From the NCBI GenBank assembly GCA_963829235.1, contig CAWHIF010000003.1, positions 682,001 through 746,000 of the forward strand: a stretch of 64,000 bases of DNA. The letters run 5' to 3'. A program made the position numbers and the translations under genes. Shown piece by piece: positions 53,701 to 61,781 of the stretch. This stretch comes from Bog-756 sp963829235 (lineage in GTDB: Bacteria; Actinomycetota; Acidimicrobiia; Acidimicrobiales; RAAP-2). Numbering within the stretch: position 1 is the first letter of the stretch; every line of letters starts with the position of its first letter. The notes under the pieces were generated by a model. The model did no database searches. It saw only the letters and a list, made by a program, of their open reading frames with translations, and was not told where the DNA came from.

Positions 53701-54105
53701 TCCCCCGTCTCGGTCGGGAATGGCGACCGCAGTCATCTGCGCGATACGCGGCTTGGCATCCGACCTCGGTATCTCGAACCGGTAAGAGAGCTCAGACCCG
53801 GCTTTCCCCGGGAGGTCGAGCTGGGCCATGAGGTCCGAACGGAGCTCCGATGCGATGACGCTGTCCAGAGCGCTGCCGGTGGCCTGATCCGGACCGACTC
53901 CCGTGATCTCCGACCACCGGGGGTTGGTGTAGACGTACTTGTCCCATTGGTCGGTCTGAAATATGCCAATGGGCGCTACGTCGGTGACCTGCTTCAGCCG
54001 CCCATCCGAGAGCCGAGTTTCACGGGACTGGCCGTTTGCATTGGATTCAGCGGTCACAGGGCCGAGTTTCGACAGCCTTCTCTCAACTCGGCGCCACGTC
54101 ACCAT
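50758..54105 (-). CDS. Hybrid sensor histidine kinase: PAS-HisKA-HATPase-REC-REC-Hpt*-REC-Hpt
   Basis: It has 1115 residues. PAS about 38-155; HisKA with His179 (NMSHEIRTPMNG); HATPase with NLVDNAVKF and GGTGLGLAI. REC1 is at 412-535 (Asp469), REC2 at 556-675 (Asp607). A first Hpt-like region (700-790) has Gly753 where the phosphorylated His should be. REC3 (855-970) keeps Asp905 but lacks the conserved Lys (Pro959). A second Hpt has His1057 (TAHNLCGSSANLG). It is cytoplasmic. The phosphorelay may run REC2-Hpt2. The start GTG 54105 is uncertain; GTG 54057 is an alternative. Confidence 0.88.
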   Translation of the reverse strand: MVTWRRVERRLSKLGPVTAESNANGQSRETRLSDGRLKQVTDVAPIGIFQTDQWDKYVYTNPRWSEITGVGPDQATGSALDSVIASELRSDLMAQLDLPGKAGSELSYRFEIPRSDAKPRIAQMTAVAIPDRDGGRAGLIGIVADVTAEAEAEAAMSSARDTAARASRLKSDFLANMSHEIRTPMNGVIGMTDLLLETDLDPRQRDYAQTVRNSGEALLTIINDILDFSKVEAGMLTIAHDDFALRSVVDDVADLLASSAQSKGIELVGVVEASVPDVVKGDAGRLRQVLMNLVDNAVKFTRSGEVVIRASEPEVEGASMLRFEVRDTGDGIEPEKIGVIFQPFVQADPTTFREFGGTGLGLAITAHLVTLMGGDFGVTSRLGEGSTFWFTIPACATTWDACGSASVHPDLAGHSVLVVDDNASQRAVLSEHLVGWGMAVTAVDGSQTALAAMQDATADGAPFAIALLDRCMPGMGGIELKDVITADATSTTALVLMTDLAWRQDVDNPEAVGFCAVLSKPVHAGNLKDCLYAALNVADGVAQPAPSQETVAGSKVGRILLAEDNLVNREVAVAMLSWAGYQVDTVLDGAAAVEAHRSQRYDLILMDCQMPELSGYEATAAIRAAEGTSGHTPIVAMTAGARSEDRDLCLASGMDSYLAKPVKKDALLDLVAASMSHRPQVSGETLVGGAETIDALVLDRAHFDEVCDLGHLYEENFVAELVGQFIYDSEWRIAELKSALEADKAPDVGRHAGAIQTSSAQLGGRRLPQACRVLRQRSAADLQSRAQDDFGEIEDAFEELRLELAQRVVAGGLPPRRRRRDDLAAIPSGDDGADGMTVIDPTLVRTHPIGQTANNCILMAQDNPISQRIARAMFEKLGHEVDAVSDGEAAVAAAILRPYRAIFIDCNLPTRGGYQATDEIRRLKGASRRTPIIAITESLAPADEQRCTTAGMDDLIAIPFSLKSIAEALTHWPRRRSASGDASDPEDVDSAVGPVRSLVPALNLNVLDQLERLGESAGEDLISRLATQFLADAECRIVELRRAVADADSEAVSRTAHNLCGSSANLGATELSRLCSTFGADDGPGSSSRDEVILKEVESELERVRSAFEMRSLSR

Positions 54106-54229
54106 TGGTCCGTGACGAGAAGGCGGCCGAGGTCCGTGCCGGATCCCGGGCGCTCTCCACCCTGAGTGATCAGAGTGTCCGACTCCCCCCGCGGCCCAGT
54201 GGTCGCGCCGACGGCACCGGCATCTGCAG

Positions 54230-55081
54230 TCATCGGCTCACGACCAGCTGGTGGACCTGGTCGGCTAGGTGGTCGATCCGGGGTTGGGTGACAAAGACGG
54301 CGGCACCGGCCTCCCTGGCCCTTTCTTCCCACTCGATGGACTCCGCATACACGACGATGGTCGACCGGGGGGACCGCAGGCGGATCTCAGAGACCACCGC
54401 CGCTCCCGGAGCTCCCTTGGCCGATAGATCGAGGACGACGAACGTCGGTTGGGCCAGATCGACAACGGCAAGCAGGATCGGTGCCGTGTACGTCTCGGCG
54501 ACGACATCGACTTCGCAGACCCTGAACATCCTCCCCAACATCTTGCGGATCATGGGATCGCCTCCATACATGACGACCCCAGGGTGGGGGATGTTGGGTG
54601 GCTCCATCCCCGCCTCCCCGGAGCCTCGTTCCCAAACCGACTGCTCCCAGCTCGTGCTGACGTCGAACGTGGCCGGTCGGGCGACAATGCTCTCGAGCCT
54701 CTTGAGCAGGTCGAACGGTGCCACCCCCTTCGGGACGAACCCGGCCGCGCCGGCGTCGAGCAGCGCCGTGCCTGCTGCTGGGTCCAGGGCGGAGAAGATG
54801 ATCACCTTCGCCCCCGGTGCGGCTCCCACTATCCCGTTCAACGCGCTCGCGCCGTCCAACTGTGGCATCGACAGGTCAAGCAGCACGAGGTCGGGCTGGA
54901 GGATCTCAGCCTGTTCAATGGCGACATCGCCGTCATGGGCTTCACCGGTGACGTCGAATTGCGGGCTGTGCTCGAGCACCGCCCGGAGGAATCGACGCGT
55001 CGAGCTGGCGTCGTCGACGATCAGCACGCTCAACGGCTCCAAGCCAAGCAGGGAAAGCTCCTGTGCGTCCAGGTCACGCAT
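54230..55081 (-). CDS. Two-receiver response regulator without output domain
   Basis: It has 283 residues from ATG 55081. REC1 (about 17-130) is complete: VLIVDDASSTRR, LVLLDLSMPQLDG, Lys in FVPKG. REC2 (about 170-283) has FVVLDLSAKG but a weak acidic pair and no Lys (FVTQPR). It has no DNA-binding or enzyme domain and could shuttle phosphate or bind a partner. It is divided by 124 bp from the hybrid kinase and lies on the same strand. Confidence 0.82.
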   Translation of the reverse strand: MRDLDAQELSLLGLEPLSVLIVDDASSTRRFLRAVLEHSPQFDVTGEAHDGDVAIEQAEILQPDLVLLDLSMPQLDGASALNGIVGAAPGAKVIIFSALDPAAGTALLDAGAAGFVPKGVAPFDLLKRLESIVARPATFDVSTSWEQSVWERGSGEAGMEPPNIPHPGVVMYGGDPMIRKMLGRMFRVCEVDVVAETYTAPILLAVVDLAQPTFVVLDLSAKGAPGAAVVSEIRLRSPRSTIVVYAESIEWEERAREAGAAVFVTQPRIDHLADQVHQLVVSR

Positions 55082-55150
55082 CGATGCAGCCCTCCTCACA
55101 TCCGAACGGACGAGCGCCTATGACATTTCCAACGGACGCCGGGCCGACGG

Positions 55151-57076
55151 TCACCTCGATGTCGATGCTGACGGTGTGACCGGGCCACGAGTCGGGTGCT
55201 TCAATTGACGCAGACTCATTAGTTGGTCGAGCGTGTCGGAAGCCATCGGTCGCGCGAAATAGAAGCCCTGGCAGAAATCGCTTCCCAGAGCGGCCAGAGC
55301 CACATGCTGTTGTGCCGTCTCCACTCCCTCGCACACGACGGTCAGGTCCATCAGGTGGGCCATCTCGATCGTCTTCGACACGATGGCGTGACTGCACTCG
55401 TCCCGATCGACATCGGCGATGAAGCTCTGGTCGATCTTCACCACATCGATGGGATACCGCTTGAGATAGCTGAGCGACGAGTACCCGGTGCCGAAATCGT
55501 CGAGCGCGAGTCGCAATCCAAGCTCCTTCAACTGATTGAGCACGATGAGGGCTCGTTCGGTATCCCGAATCAACGCTCCTTCGGTGATCTCGATGGTGAC
55601 CAGCCCGGGGTCAGTCTCGGTATCGGCGAGAATCTGGCACACCATGGACACGCAGTCTGGCGCCATGATCTGATGCGCCGACATATTCACGGCCATCGGG
55701 ACCTCCCTCGAGCTGCCTCCCCACCGTTTCCGATTCGCACAGGCGTGCTCGAATACCCATCGGCCGATCTCGTTGATCAACCCTGACCGCTCGGCCAGTG
55801 GAATCAATGTCGTCGGAGCGATGGGACCGCGAGTGGGATGGTCCCATCTGAGCAGGGCTTCCGCCGAATCGATTCCCCCGTCGCTGGTACGCACGACGGG
55901 CTGATATTCGATATGGAGCTCCTCTCGCTGCACGGCCTTGCCCAACGCACTCTGGAGGCCGGCTTGATGTTCGTCCAGGTGTTGCGAGTGCAGATCGAGG
56001 ATCTGGTAGTTGGCCCCTCCGCTTCGCTTGATCTGATACATGGCCACGTCGGCGGCGTGGAGGAGCTGCTCGGCATCGTGGTTGGTTTGACCGGCGAAGG
56101 CGATCCCGACGCTGGCAGATACCGTCACATCGGCAACCGACAGGGAGAATGGCTTGGCCAGCGCGCCAACGATCCGGGAGGCGATGGTCTCGACTTGGAC
56201 CACCTCGTCGAGCTCCTCACACAGGATCACGAACTCGTCCCCCGACAGACGGGCAAGGGTGTCGGCGGGGCGGAGAGCGACAGAAATTCGCTCAGCCACC
56301 GCCAGTAGGAGCTCGTCGCCGACCTGATGGCCGTGGGCGTCGTTGACCTTCTTGAAGTCGTCGAGATCGATGAAGAGAACCGCCACCACCTTGCGTGAGC
56401 GCCCGCTGCGGACGATGGCGTGCTCGATCCGCTCGAGGAGCAGAATTCGGTTGGGCAGGCCCGTGAGGGCGTCATGGACGGACCGCTCATGAGAACGGGC
56501 GGACGCTTCCTGCAAATCAGCCCGGCCTTGAGCGTTCACCAGGTAGGCGGACGTCACATCGGCCAAGGTCTGGGCCGTGCCCATTTCTTCGACGCTCAAC
56601 CGGCCCGGCGTGTCCCGATAGAGGTCGAGCGCGCCCAGCCGATTCGGACCTTGTCGCAGAGGGAAGGTGAACACCGCGGCCAATCCCAGCACCAGTGCCC
56701 TCGCGGCGAAGGTTCGGTAGCGGTCGTCTGTGCGGAGGTCGGGTACGACCACGGCCCGATCGGAGATGAAGGCGCCGATACATGGACCTTCTCCGAGTTC
56801 GCTCTGCAGCTCTTCGAACTTCAGCGCTGAACTATCAGACGCGGCTACGTGGTGAGGGAGCGATGAGGGAGAGATGAGGGTGACTCCGGCCGCACTGATC
56901 GGGAGCACGTCGACGATTCGCTCCACCAGGTGCTCGAGAATCCCCTGGATGGGAAAGTCGGTGAGCATCGTTCGTGCGAACTCTGTCAACACTTCGGAGA
57001 GCTGCCGTTCTGCCTCCGTGATCGACGGACCCAAACTCGGGAGATTCGCCTCAGTGTGCAGCCGGATGTGCGACAT
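55151..57076 (-). CDS. GAF-GGDEF-EAL cyclic di-GMP enzyme
   Basis: It has 641 residues: GAF about 35-185, GGDEF about 195-365 with SGDEF at 278-282, EAL about 375-625 with EALLRWDH, VNMSAHQ, TIEITEGAL, DDFGTGYSSL and VCEGVET. Both domains look active: the G-to-S change in GGDEF is tolerated, and all EAL metal residues are present. It could make or hydrolyse c-di-GMP, controlled by the GAF. ATG 57076 (MSHIRL) is chosen; in-frame starts farther up to 57271 lack support. Confidence 0.9.
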   Translation of the reverse strand: MSHIRLHTEANLPSLGPSITEAERQLSEVLTEFARTMLTDFPIQGILEHLVERIVDVLPISAAGVTLISPSSLPHHVAASDSSALKFEELQSELGEGPCIGAFISDRAVVVPDLRTDDRYRTFAARALVLGLAAVFTFPLRQGPNRLGALDLYRDTPGRLSVEEMGTAQTLADVTSAYLVNAQGRADLQEASARSHERSVHDALTGLPNRILLLERIEHAIVRSGRSRKVVAVLFIDLDDFKKVNDAHGHQVGDELLLAVAERISVALRPADTLARLSGDEFVILCEELDEVVQVETIASRIVGALAKPFSLSVADVTVSASVGIAFAGQTNHDAEQLLHAADVAMYQIKRSGGANYQILDLHSQHLDEHQAGLQSALGKAVQREELHIEYQPVVRTSDGGIDSAEALLRWDHPTRGPIAPTTLIPLAERSGLINEIGRWVFEHACANRKRWGGSSREVPMAVNMSAHQIMAPDCVSMVCQILADTETDPGLVTIEITEGALIRDTERALIVLNQLKELGLRLALDDFGTGYSSLSYLKRYPIDVVKIDQSFIADVDRDECSHAIVSKTIEMAHLMDLTVVCEGVETAQQHVALAALGSDFCQGFYFARPMASDTLDQLMSLRQLKHPTRGPVTPSASTSR

Positions 57077-57431
57077 GGAGTCCCCACCCCCCGTCTCGCC
57101 ACCCTTGCTGTAAAAGGCACCTCCAAGATACCACGTTTCGGGATGGGAATCTGGGAAATTTGCTCCCTCGGCTCGGGGTGGCTCCTGAGGTTGTCCCACA
57201 CTTGCCATCAGGGGACGGGCACGACAAGGCTCCTTTACCTCTCGTGAGACTCCGGTCCTCAATCGTCTCAAACTTGCTTCACCAGGTCGGAGCCCAAACC
57301 CTCATGCCCGAACCTCGAAATCTGCGCACCGAAATCAGCGCTTGGGGGCTCTCATCCGAATTGCGAAACCCTGATCAAGGTACCCGGATGGCCTTCCTGG
57401 CACCCACAGGCGTCGGAGCCGCTAGCTACAG
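57077..57431. other. Gap between two c-di-GMP genes
   Basis: It holds about 350 bp of lower GC with open frames but no gene I trust and no DosR-type box. The promoter of the 55151 gene should lie here. Confidence 0.4.
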
Positions 57432-59267
57432 CTAGATCTTGACGACAGACGATGAGTTCGCGCCGTGGAGCTCATTTGATGTAACGGGCGAGGCGTCCGG
57501 GGCATGCGCCGTCGTTGTGCCGACCACGGACTGCTCGGCATCGGTGGCGACAACAATCCGGTCGCGACCTCCGGCCTTGGCGGCAAGAAGTGCTCCGTCA
57601 GCGAGGGACACCACTCGGTCAAATTCGCCAGCCAGGTCAGAGGACGCAATCCCGAAACTCACCGTGAAATTCGGGAGTTGGGCAATCATCAGGCGGTCTG
57701 CGATCCGCCCTCTGACTCTCTCGAGAACCTGGATCGTCTCATCGATCGAGCATTCGGGCAGAACGATGACGAACTCCTCCCCGCCATAGCGGCACGGCAC
57801 ATCGGCCGGGCGCAATGAATCCCTTAGTATCTGAGAAAATGTGCGAAGGGCCCGATCTCCAGCATCATGGCCGAAGACATCGTTCAGGTTCTTGAATTGG
57901 TCGAGATCACCGTAAGCCACCGAAAAAGGCGTCCCGGTTTCATAGAGCTCCCGGACATAATTATCCAGACTCCTTCGATTCATCAATCCCGTGAGCGAAT
58001 CACTGTTGGCCTGGGTTTGGGACACCCTGAACGCTCGTAGCATTGCCAATCGTTCGGAGGCTCTTCTTGCCACGACTTCAATGTTGCTTCGAATTGACTG
58101 AGAAGGTGGGGAGCCCTCCGTCGTGGTCAAGTGAAAGACTCCGACAGAGCTTCCGCTGATACCCACCGGAACGCACGTCGCAGAACGCCCACGACCTCGA
58201 AGGTTGGGGCAGGCGTCGATCGCCGTACTGAAGGGAAAGACCATAGTCTGGCCGCGCGACGCGGCAGGACAATCGTTCGGTGACATGACAGCACAGCCCA
58301 CGTTCTCTTCCTGATCGGAGCCGACAAGCACCTGTCGAAAGTGCGCCCTGCTCGAGTCGGCGAGAAGCAGCTCCGACCGCATGTTCGGTGCGGCGTCGTT
58401 GAGCGCTTCGGCCACAAGGTCGAATAGCGGCTGCTCTGATTTCGACATTTCTAGGCCCCGTTGAAGGCGTGCTTCGAATTCGGTGCGCTGGCTGATCTCC
58501 GACTGCACCTTCTCGCGTTGGGTCAATTCGTGCTCCACCTGGAGGGCATGTCCAGCGAGGAATGTCGTTATGGCGGCCGCCAAGATCACCCCGATCACGA
58601 GGCACCAGAGCAGATCAGCCCGAGCGCTGTGGGCTGCGGATTCAGCCTGGTAGGCAGTCTGTGTCAGACGATCGGAGATGGTGGCCTGGAGGGCCCCGAG
58701 AGTTGCATCGAGCCTGGCATCGGCGGAAAGTTCGACCGCAGCCAAGTGGGCGGTCTCAGCCGTCTGTGGTTCCCCAGCCAGAAATGCCCCCAGATTCGAC
58801 CGGGCCGCGACATAGGCCGCCATCTGAGTGTTCAGATGGGGTGCAAGATCCCCGTTACCTGGAAGTGTCAGCAGATGCTGGATGGTGAGGTACGCCTTAT
58901 CGGTCGCACTCGAGTCCGCGACTGCTTGGGTCACCAACGGGGTGACAGGAGTGGGGCTGTTAAACGCCTCCGCAGCGAGAACCTGGAAAGCAGCCACAGA
59001 GGCCCGGATCTGCCTCACCGGAGGCTGGAGCACGAGATACTGCCTGGTCAACTTGGCGGTCTCTTGCTCGGACCGGGACGCATTCACCACCCCGAGCGTG
59101 CCCCCAGCGACTGCGATGGCCGTAAGAACCACAGCGAGGAACACAATCGCTCGATGGGGTGTGTACCAGCTCCGAGGCTCTGAGGCTTCGGAATTTGCGA
59201 TACCACCCACGGCCGGTGTATCGGCAGGTTCGGTCTCATCCTTGATGCGGAACATACGCGACCACAT
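57432..59267 (-). CDS. Membrane-anchored diguanylate cyclase
   Basis: It has 611 residues. Helix 1 at 40-62 and helix 2 at 215-238 border an external sensor region of about 150 residues (helical, CHASE3-like). A GAF-like domain (265-415) has several Cys (VGCAVMSPNDCPAA). The GGDEF domain ends it, with RYGGEEF at 493-499, fully active in pattern. It makes c-di-GMP in response to an outside signal. It lies upstream of the GAF-GGDEF-EAL gene with 355 bp between the coding parts. Confidence 0.88.
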   Translation of the reverse strand: MWSRMFRIKDETEPADTPAVGGIANSEASEPRSWYTPHRAIVFLAVVLTAIAVAGGTLGVVNASRSEQETAKLTRQYLVLQPPVRQIRASVAAFQVLAAEAFNSPTPVTPLVTQAVADSSATDKAYLTIQHLLTLPGNGDLAPHLNTQMAAYVAARSNLGAFLAGEPQTAETAHLAAVELSADARLDATLGALQATISDRLTQTAYQAESAAHSARADLLWCLVIGVILAAAITTFLAGHALQVEHELTQREKVQSEISQRTEFEARLQRGLEMSKSEQPLFDLVAEALNDAAPNMRSELLLADSSRAHFRQVLVGSDQEENVGCAVMSPNDCPAASRGQTMVFPFSTAIDACPNLRGRGRSATCVPVGISGSSVGVFHLTTTEGSPPSQSIRSNIEVVARRASERLAMLRAFRVSQTQANSDSLTGLMNRRSLDNYVRELYETGTPFSVAYGDLDQFKNLNDVFGHDAGDRALRTFSQILRDSLRPADVPCRYGGEEFVIVLPECSIDETIQVLERVRGRIADRLMIAQLPNFTVSFGIASSDLAGEFDRVVSLADGALLAAKAGGRDRIVVATDAEQSVVGTTTAHAPDASPVTSNELHGANSSSVVKI

Positions 59268-59659
59268 GCGGCCGGCAAAGTCAGATTAGGAGGTGATACT
59301 GCTTCGCCTTCTATGAACAGGACGGAGTCCGGCTCCTGACTACCCCGTCCCGGATGCATCGGCACACGAGGGGGCCATTGCTTAGGACACTCTCAGCTGC
59401 TGCCCTAGCGATATGCAAGATCGAAAGCAAGAGCGTAGAAAACGGCTCCACCGGGTTGTCGTAGACGCAGGTGTAGTCGGTGTGTCGGTAGCCCTCTCGC
59501 CCCCAAAAAACGCCCGCTGACCCGATTGGTAGGCTTCCAACACCCGCGACGTCGCCGATCAGCCCGCCCCCGCACTGGATCACGCGTGGGTACGCCCTCT
59601 TGAACCTGGGGGTCTGCCGCTCACCGTGCCTAGTGGCGCGAGTCGAGGCCCCAAATGGC
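59268..59659. other. Intergenic stretch, lower GC, no recognised gene
   Basis: The region between the divergent GGDEF and regulator genes contains a minus-strand frame of 121 codons (59311-59676) with no ribosome site and no recognised domain. Its base composition is less GC-rich than the surroundings. I see no tRNA or transposase remnant. Confidence 0.4.
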
Positions 59660-59689
59660 TTGGAATCCCACGACAAAAGAGTTTATGAT
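59660..59689 (+). promoter_or_regulatory. Sigma-70-like promoter of the LuxR-type regulator
   Basis: TTGGAA (59660-59665), an 18-bp spacer and TATGAT (59684-59689) form a good promoter in an A+T-rich patch just before the regulator. Confidence 0.5.
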
Positions 59690-59726
59690 GTATTTTGGGT
59701 TATCAAGGTGCTCGGCGGTGAAACAG

Positions 59727-60602
59727 ATGCCAGACGGTCACCTCGGACGGCCTCGGATGGCTGGGCGTGTGTATGCATCGATCGACGTAGACCGCATTAC
59801 CGTGGTACTCGTCACCGACAGCTTTCTCATCGGTGACGGCCTTTCGGCGCTATTCGCCGATATTCCTGACGTCGAAGTGGTCGGACGAACCGACAACTTC
59901 GACGAGCTCTTCAGGCTGGCCGAGAATCTCGCCCCGAGTGCCGCCATCATCACCATCCGGTCACAGGTGGTAAGCACCATGGCCACAGTGAGAGCCGCTC
60001 GTCACCTGCGCGACCTCCGCCCCGACATGTCTATCGTGATCATCTCCGATCGATCCGATAGATTCGCCCTGGAGGTACTCCGAGGAGGGTCGTCGGGAAT
60101 TGCATTCCTCCTGGACGACCACCTCCCCGATATCGGAACGGTGGTGGGTGCACTCCGGGAACTCAGAAGGGGCCAGACCGTAGTGGACCCCAGCGTGATT
60201 GACTCCTTCATTCGGCGCGGCGATACCTTGAGACTCGATGAGCTCACCCCGCGAGAGACAGACGTCCTCGAGCAGATGGCCCACGGCCTGTCCAACCGGG
60301 CCATCGCCGAGGCCCTGCACATCTCGTTGAAGTCCATCGAAAAGGGTGTCTCGGCGATCTTCCTCAAGCTCGGCCCGTTCAACAAAGGCTCCTCCGATCG
60401 CCGGGTCTCAGCGTCGCTCGTGTTCCTGCGCTCTCAGATCGATCCGTTCGGACCCATCGGCGATACGGGAGAAGGGGACGCCCCGATGGTGCCGTTCACT
60501 TGCGACAGGTCGTCGGCACCAGTTCGCAGGTTCATCCGCACTGGCAGTGACACCGGGGAGGATCGAGCCGGGATCCGTATTAACGGAAGATTCGGAGTTT
60601 GA
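59727..60602 (+). CDS. Atypical LuxR-type response regulator without phosphoacceptor Asp
   Basis: It has 291 residues from ATG 59727 (later in-frame starts at 59757 and beyond are possible). A receiver-like domain (20-140) has VVLVTDSFLIGDGLSALFAD at the acidic site and AAIITIRSQ where Asp should be; the Lys is also lost. The LuxR HTH at 185-250 is LTPRETDVLEQMAHGLSNRA, then LHISLKSIEKGVSAIFLKLG, with Glu and Lys of the recognition helix intact. It is probably not phosphorylated and may be controlled by a ligand or partner. The last 50 residues have no known domain. Confidence 0.8.
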   Translation: MPDGHLGRPRMAGRVYASIDVDRITVVLVTDSFLIGDGLSALFADIPDVEVVGRTDNFDELFRLAENLAPSAAIITIRSQVVSTMATVRAARHLRDLRPDMSIVIISDRSDRFALEVLRGGSSGIAFLLDDHLPDIGTVVGALRELRRGQTVVDPSVIDSFIRRGDTLRLDELTPRETDVLEQMAHGLSNRAIAEALHISLKSIEKGVSAIFLKLGPFNKGSSDRRVSASLVFLRSQIDPFGPIGDTGEGDAPMVPFTCDRSSAPVRRFIRTGSDTGEDRAGIRINGRFGV

Positions 60603-60606
60603 TCGG

Positions 60607-61515
60607 TCAGGTCCACCGCATCCCGGCCCGGTCGCTCCAGTAGACCTGGGGGTCAAGGGTCAAGCTGTAGAACCGGTCCATGTCGGTCCCCGCAGTGACT
60701 TCGAGCGGGGCAAGGTTCGAGCGTAGCTGGGCCACGGTCGCCGCCCCCGAGAGCACCACATCAGCCCATGGTTGGGCCAACACCGCGGCCAACGCGGTCA
60801 CGTCGGGGTGCTCGCCGAGGACTTCAGTCGTGGCCTCGGGAACGGCCAGCCGTCCGTTGGCCAACGCCTCCTTGACGATCACCGTCCAGCCCGCCTCCTT
60901 GGCTTCTCGCAGAGCCGGACCGGCCGAGGGCTCGAGGAGGTTGAAGGTGGCCTGGACGGCCGAGAACAGCTGCCTGCCGTCGACCTCGACGGCAAGGGCC
61001 CGGCGGAGGGTCTCGCACTGGGCCGGACCGCTGAGGCTGAGCCCGACGGGCACGCCGAGCGAGGCCAACTCCTCGTGCACACGTCTGTCGGTCAGGATCC
61101 CGGATTCCAACGTGGCCGAGTGGACCTGGTAGAGCTTCAGCCACGGTCCGAGAAGGGCTTCGGTCTCCGGCCACTGCCGGGCCAGGGCGGCGGCCGAGTG
61201 GTCCTTCACCTCGGGAACCTCGGCGTCCACCTTCCAACCGGCGGTGTAGGTGTAGCCCCACTTGGAGGACACGGTGACGCCTGCGGGTTCGATGGCCCGC
61301 CGTGAGAGCCATCCGGCCAGGAACTCCTCGGCCCGGCCGTAGGAGCGGGCGGCGTCGAACCACCGGATCCCACCCTCCCAGGCCGCGTCGCAGACCTGCC
61401 AGCAGCGCTGCCGGAGCGCCTCGACCGACCGGTCCGGACCGATGGCCGCGCCGTGGTCGACCGTCAGGTACCCGGGACGACCGAGCGCGGCGAGACCCAA
61501 TCCCAACACAGCCAT
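60607..61515 (-). CDS. Aldo/keto reductase-like oxidoreductase
   Basis: It has 302 residues from ATG 61515 with GGGGAGAG upstream. WFDAARSYGRAEEFLAGWL holds the Asp and Tyr, VSSKWGYTYT the Lys, LKLYQVHSATLE the His. The C-terminus SGAATVAQLRSNLAPLEV is the cofactor loop. It is more diverged than the reductase at 34274. The substrate is unknown. Its stop is 5 bp from that of the convergent regulator. Confidence 0.85.
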   Translation of the reverse strand: MAVLGLGLAALGRPGYLTVDHGAAIGPDRSVEALRQRCWQVCDAAWEGGIRWFDAARSYGRAEEFLAGWLSRRAIEPAGVTVSSKWGYTYTAGWKVDAEVPEVKDHSAAALARQWPETEALLGPWLKLYQVHSATLESGILTDRRVHEELASLGVPVGLSLSGPAQCETLRRALAVEVDGRQLFSAVQATFNLLEPSAGPALREAKEAGWTVIVKEALANGRLAVPEATTEVLGEHPDVTALAAVLAQPWADVVLSGAATVAQLRSNLAPLEVTAGTDMDRFYSLTLDPQVYWSDRAGMRWT

Positions 61516-61584
61516 GGCCCAGTCTCTCCCCTGGCAGTCCGCCCCGGCGAGCCCGCCTCGACCAGCCCCGGCGGCCCCGGCCCG

Positions 61585-61701
61585 CCTGCCTCCCGCCTGC
61601 CTCCCGCCTGCCTCCCGCCTGCCTCCCGCCTGCCTCCCGCCTGCCTCCCCGGATGCCTCCCGCCTGCCCCCCCGGAGGCCTCCCGCCTGCCTCCCCGGAG
61701 G
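61585..61701. repeat. 11-bp tandem repeat, six exact copies plus degenerate ones
   Basis: CCTGCCTCCCG repeats six times in a row (61585-61650), then in broken form to 61701. The period equals one DNA helical turn. It lies between the divergent aldo/keto reductase and DMFase-like genes, so may affect promoter shape or be a slippage tract. Confidence 0.85.
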
Positions 61702-61781
61702 GCCACGCTGTACCATGGGTGGGTGAGCAGCTCCAGCCTGGGCGGGATATCGCCGGTTGGCCCTTCCCTGATCACACGATC

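Noticed and set aside
59311..59676. 121-codon minus-strand frame in the gap before the LuxR-type regulator
   Set aside because: No ribosome site, no similarity noticed, and it would run over the regulator's promoter; left as intergenic.
61585..61701. CRISPR array
   Set aside because: The 11-bp units are directly tandem without spacers, as are the other repeats of the window.
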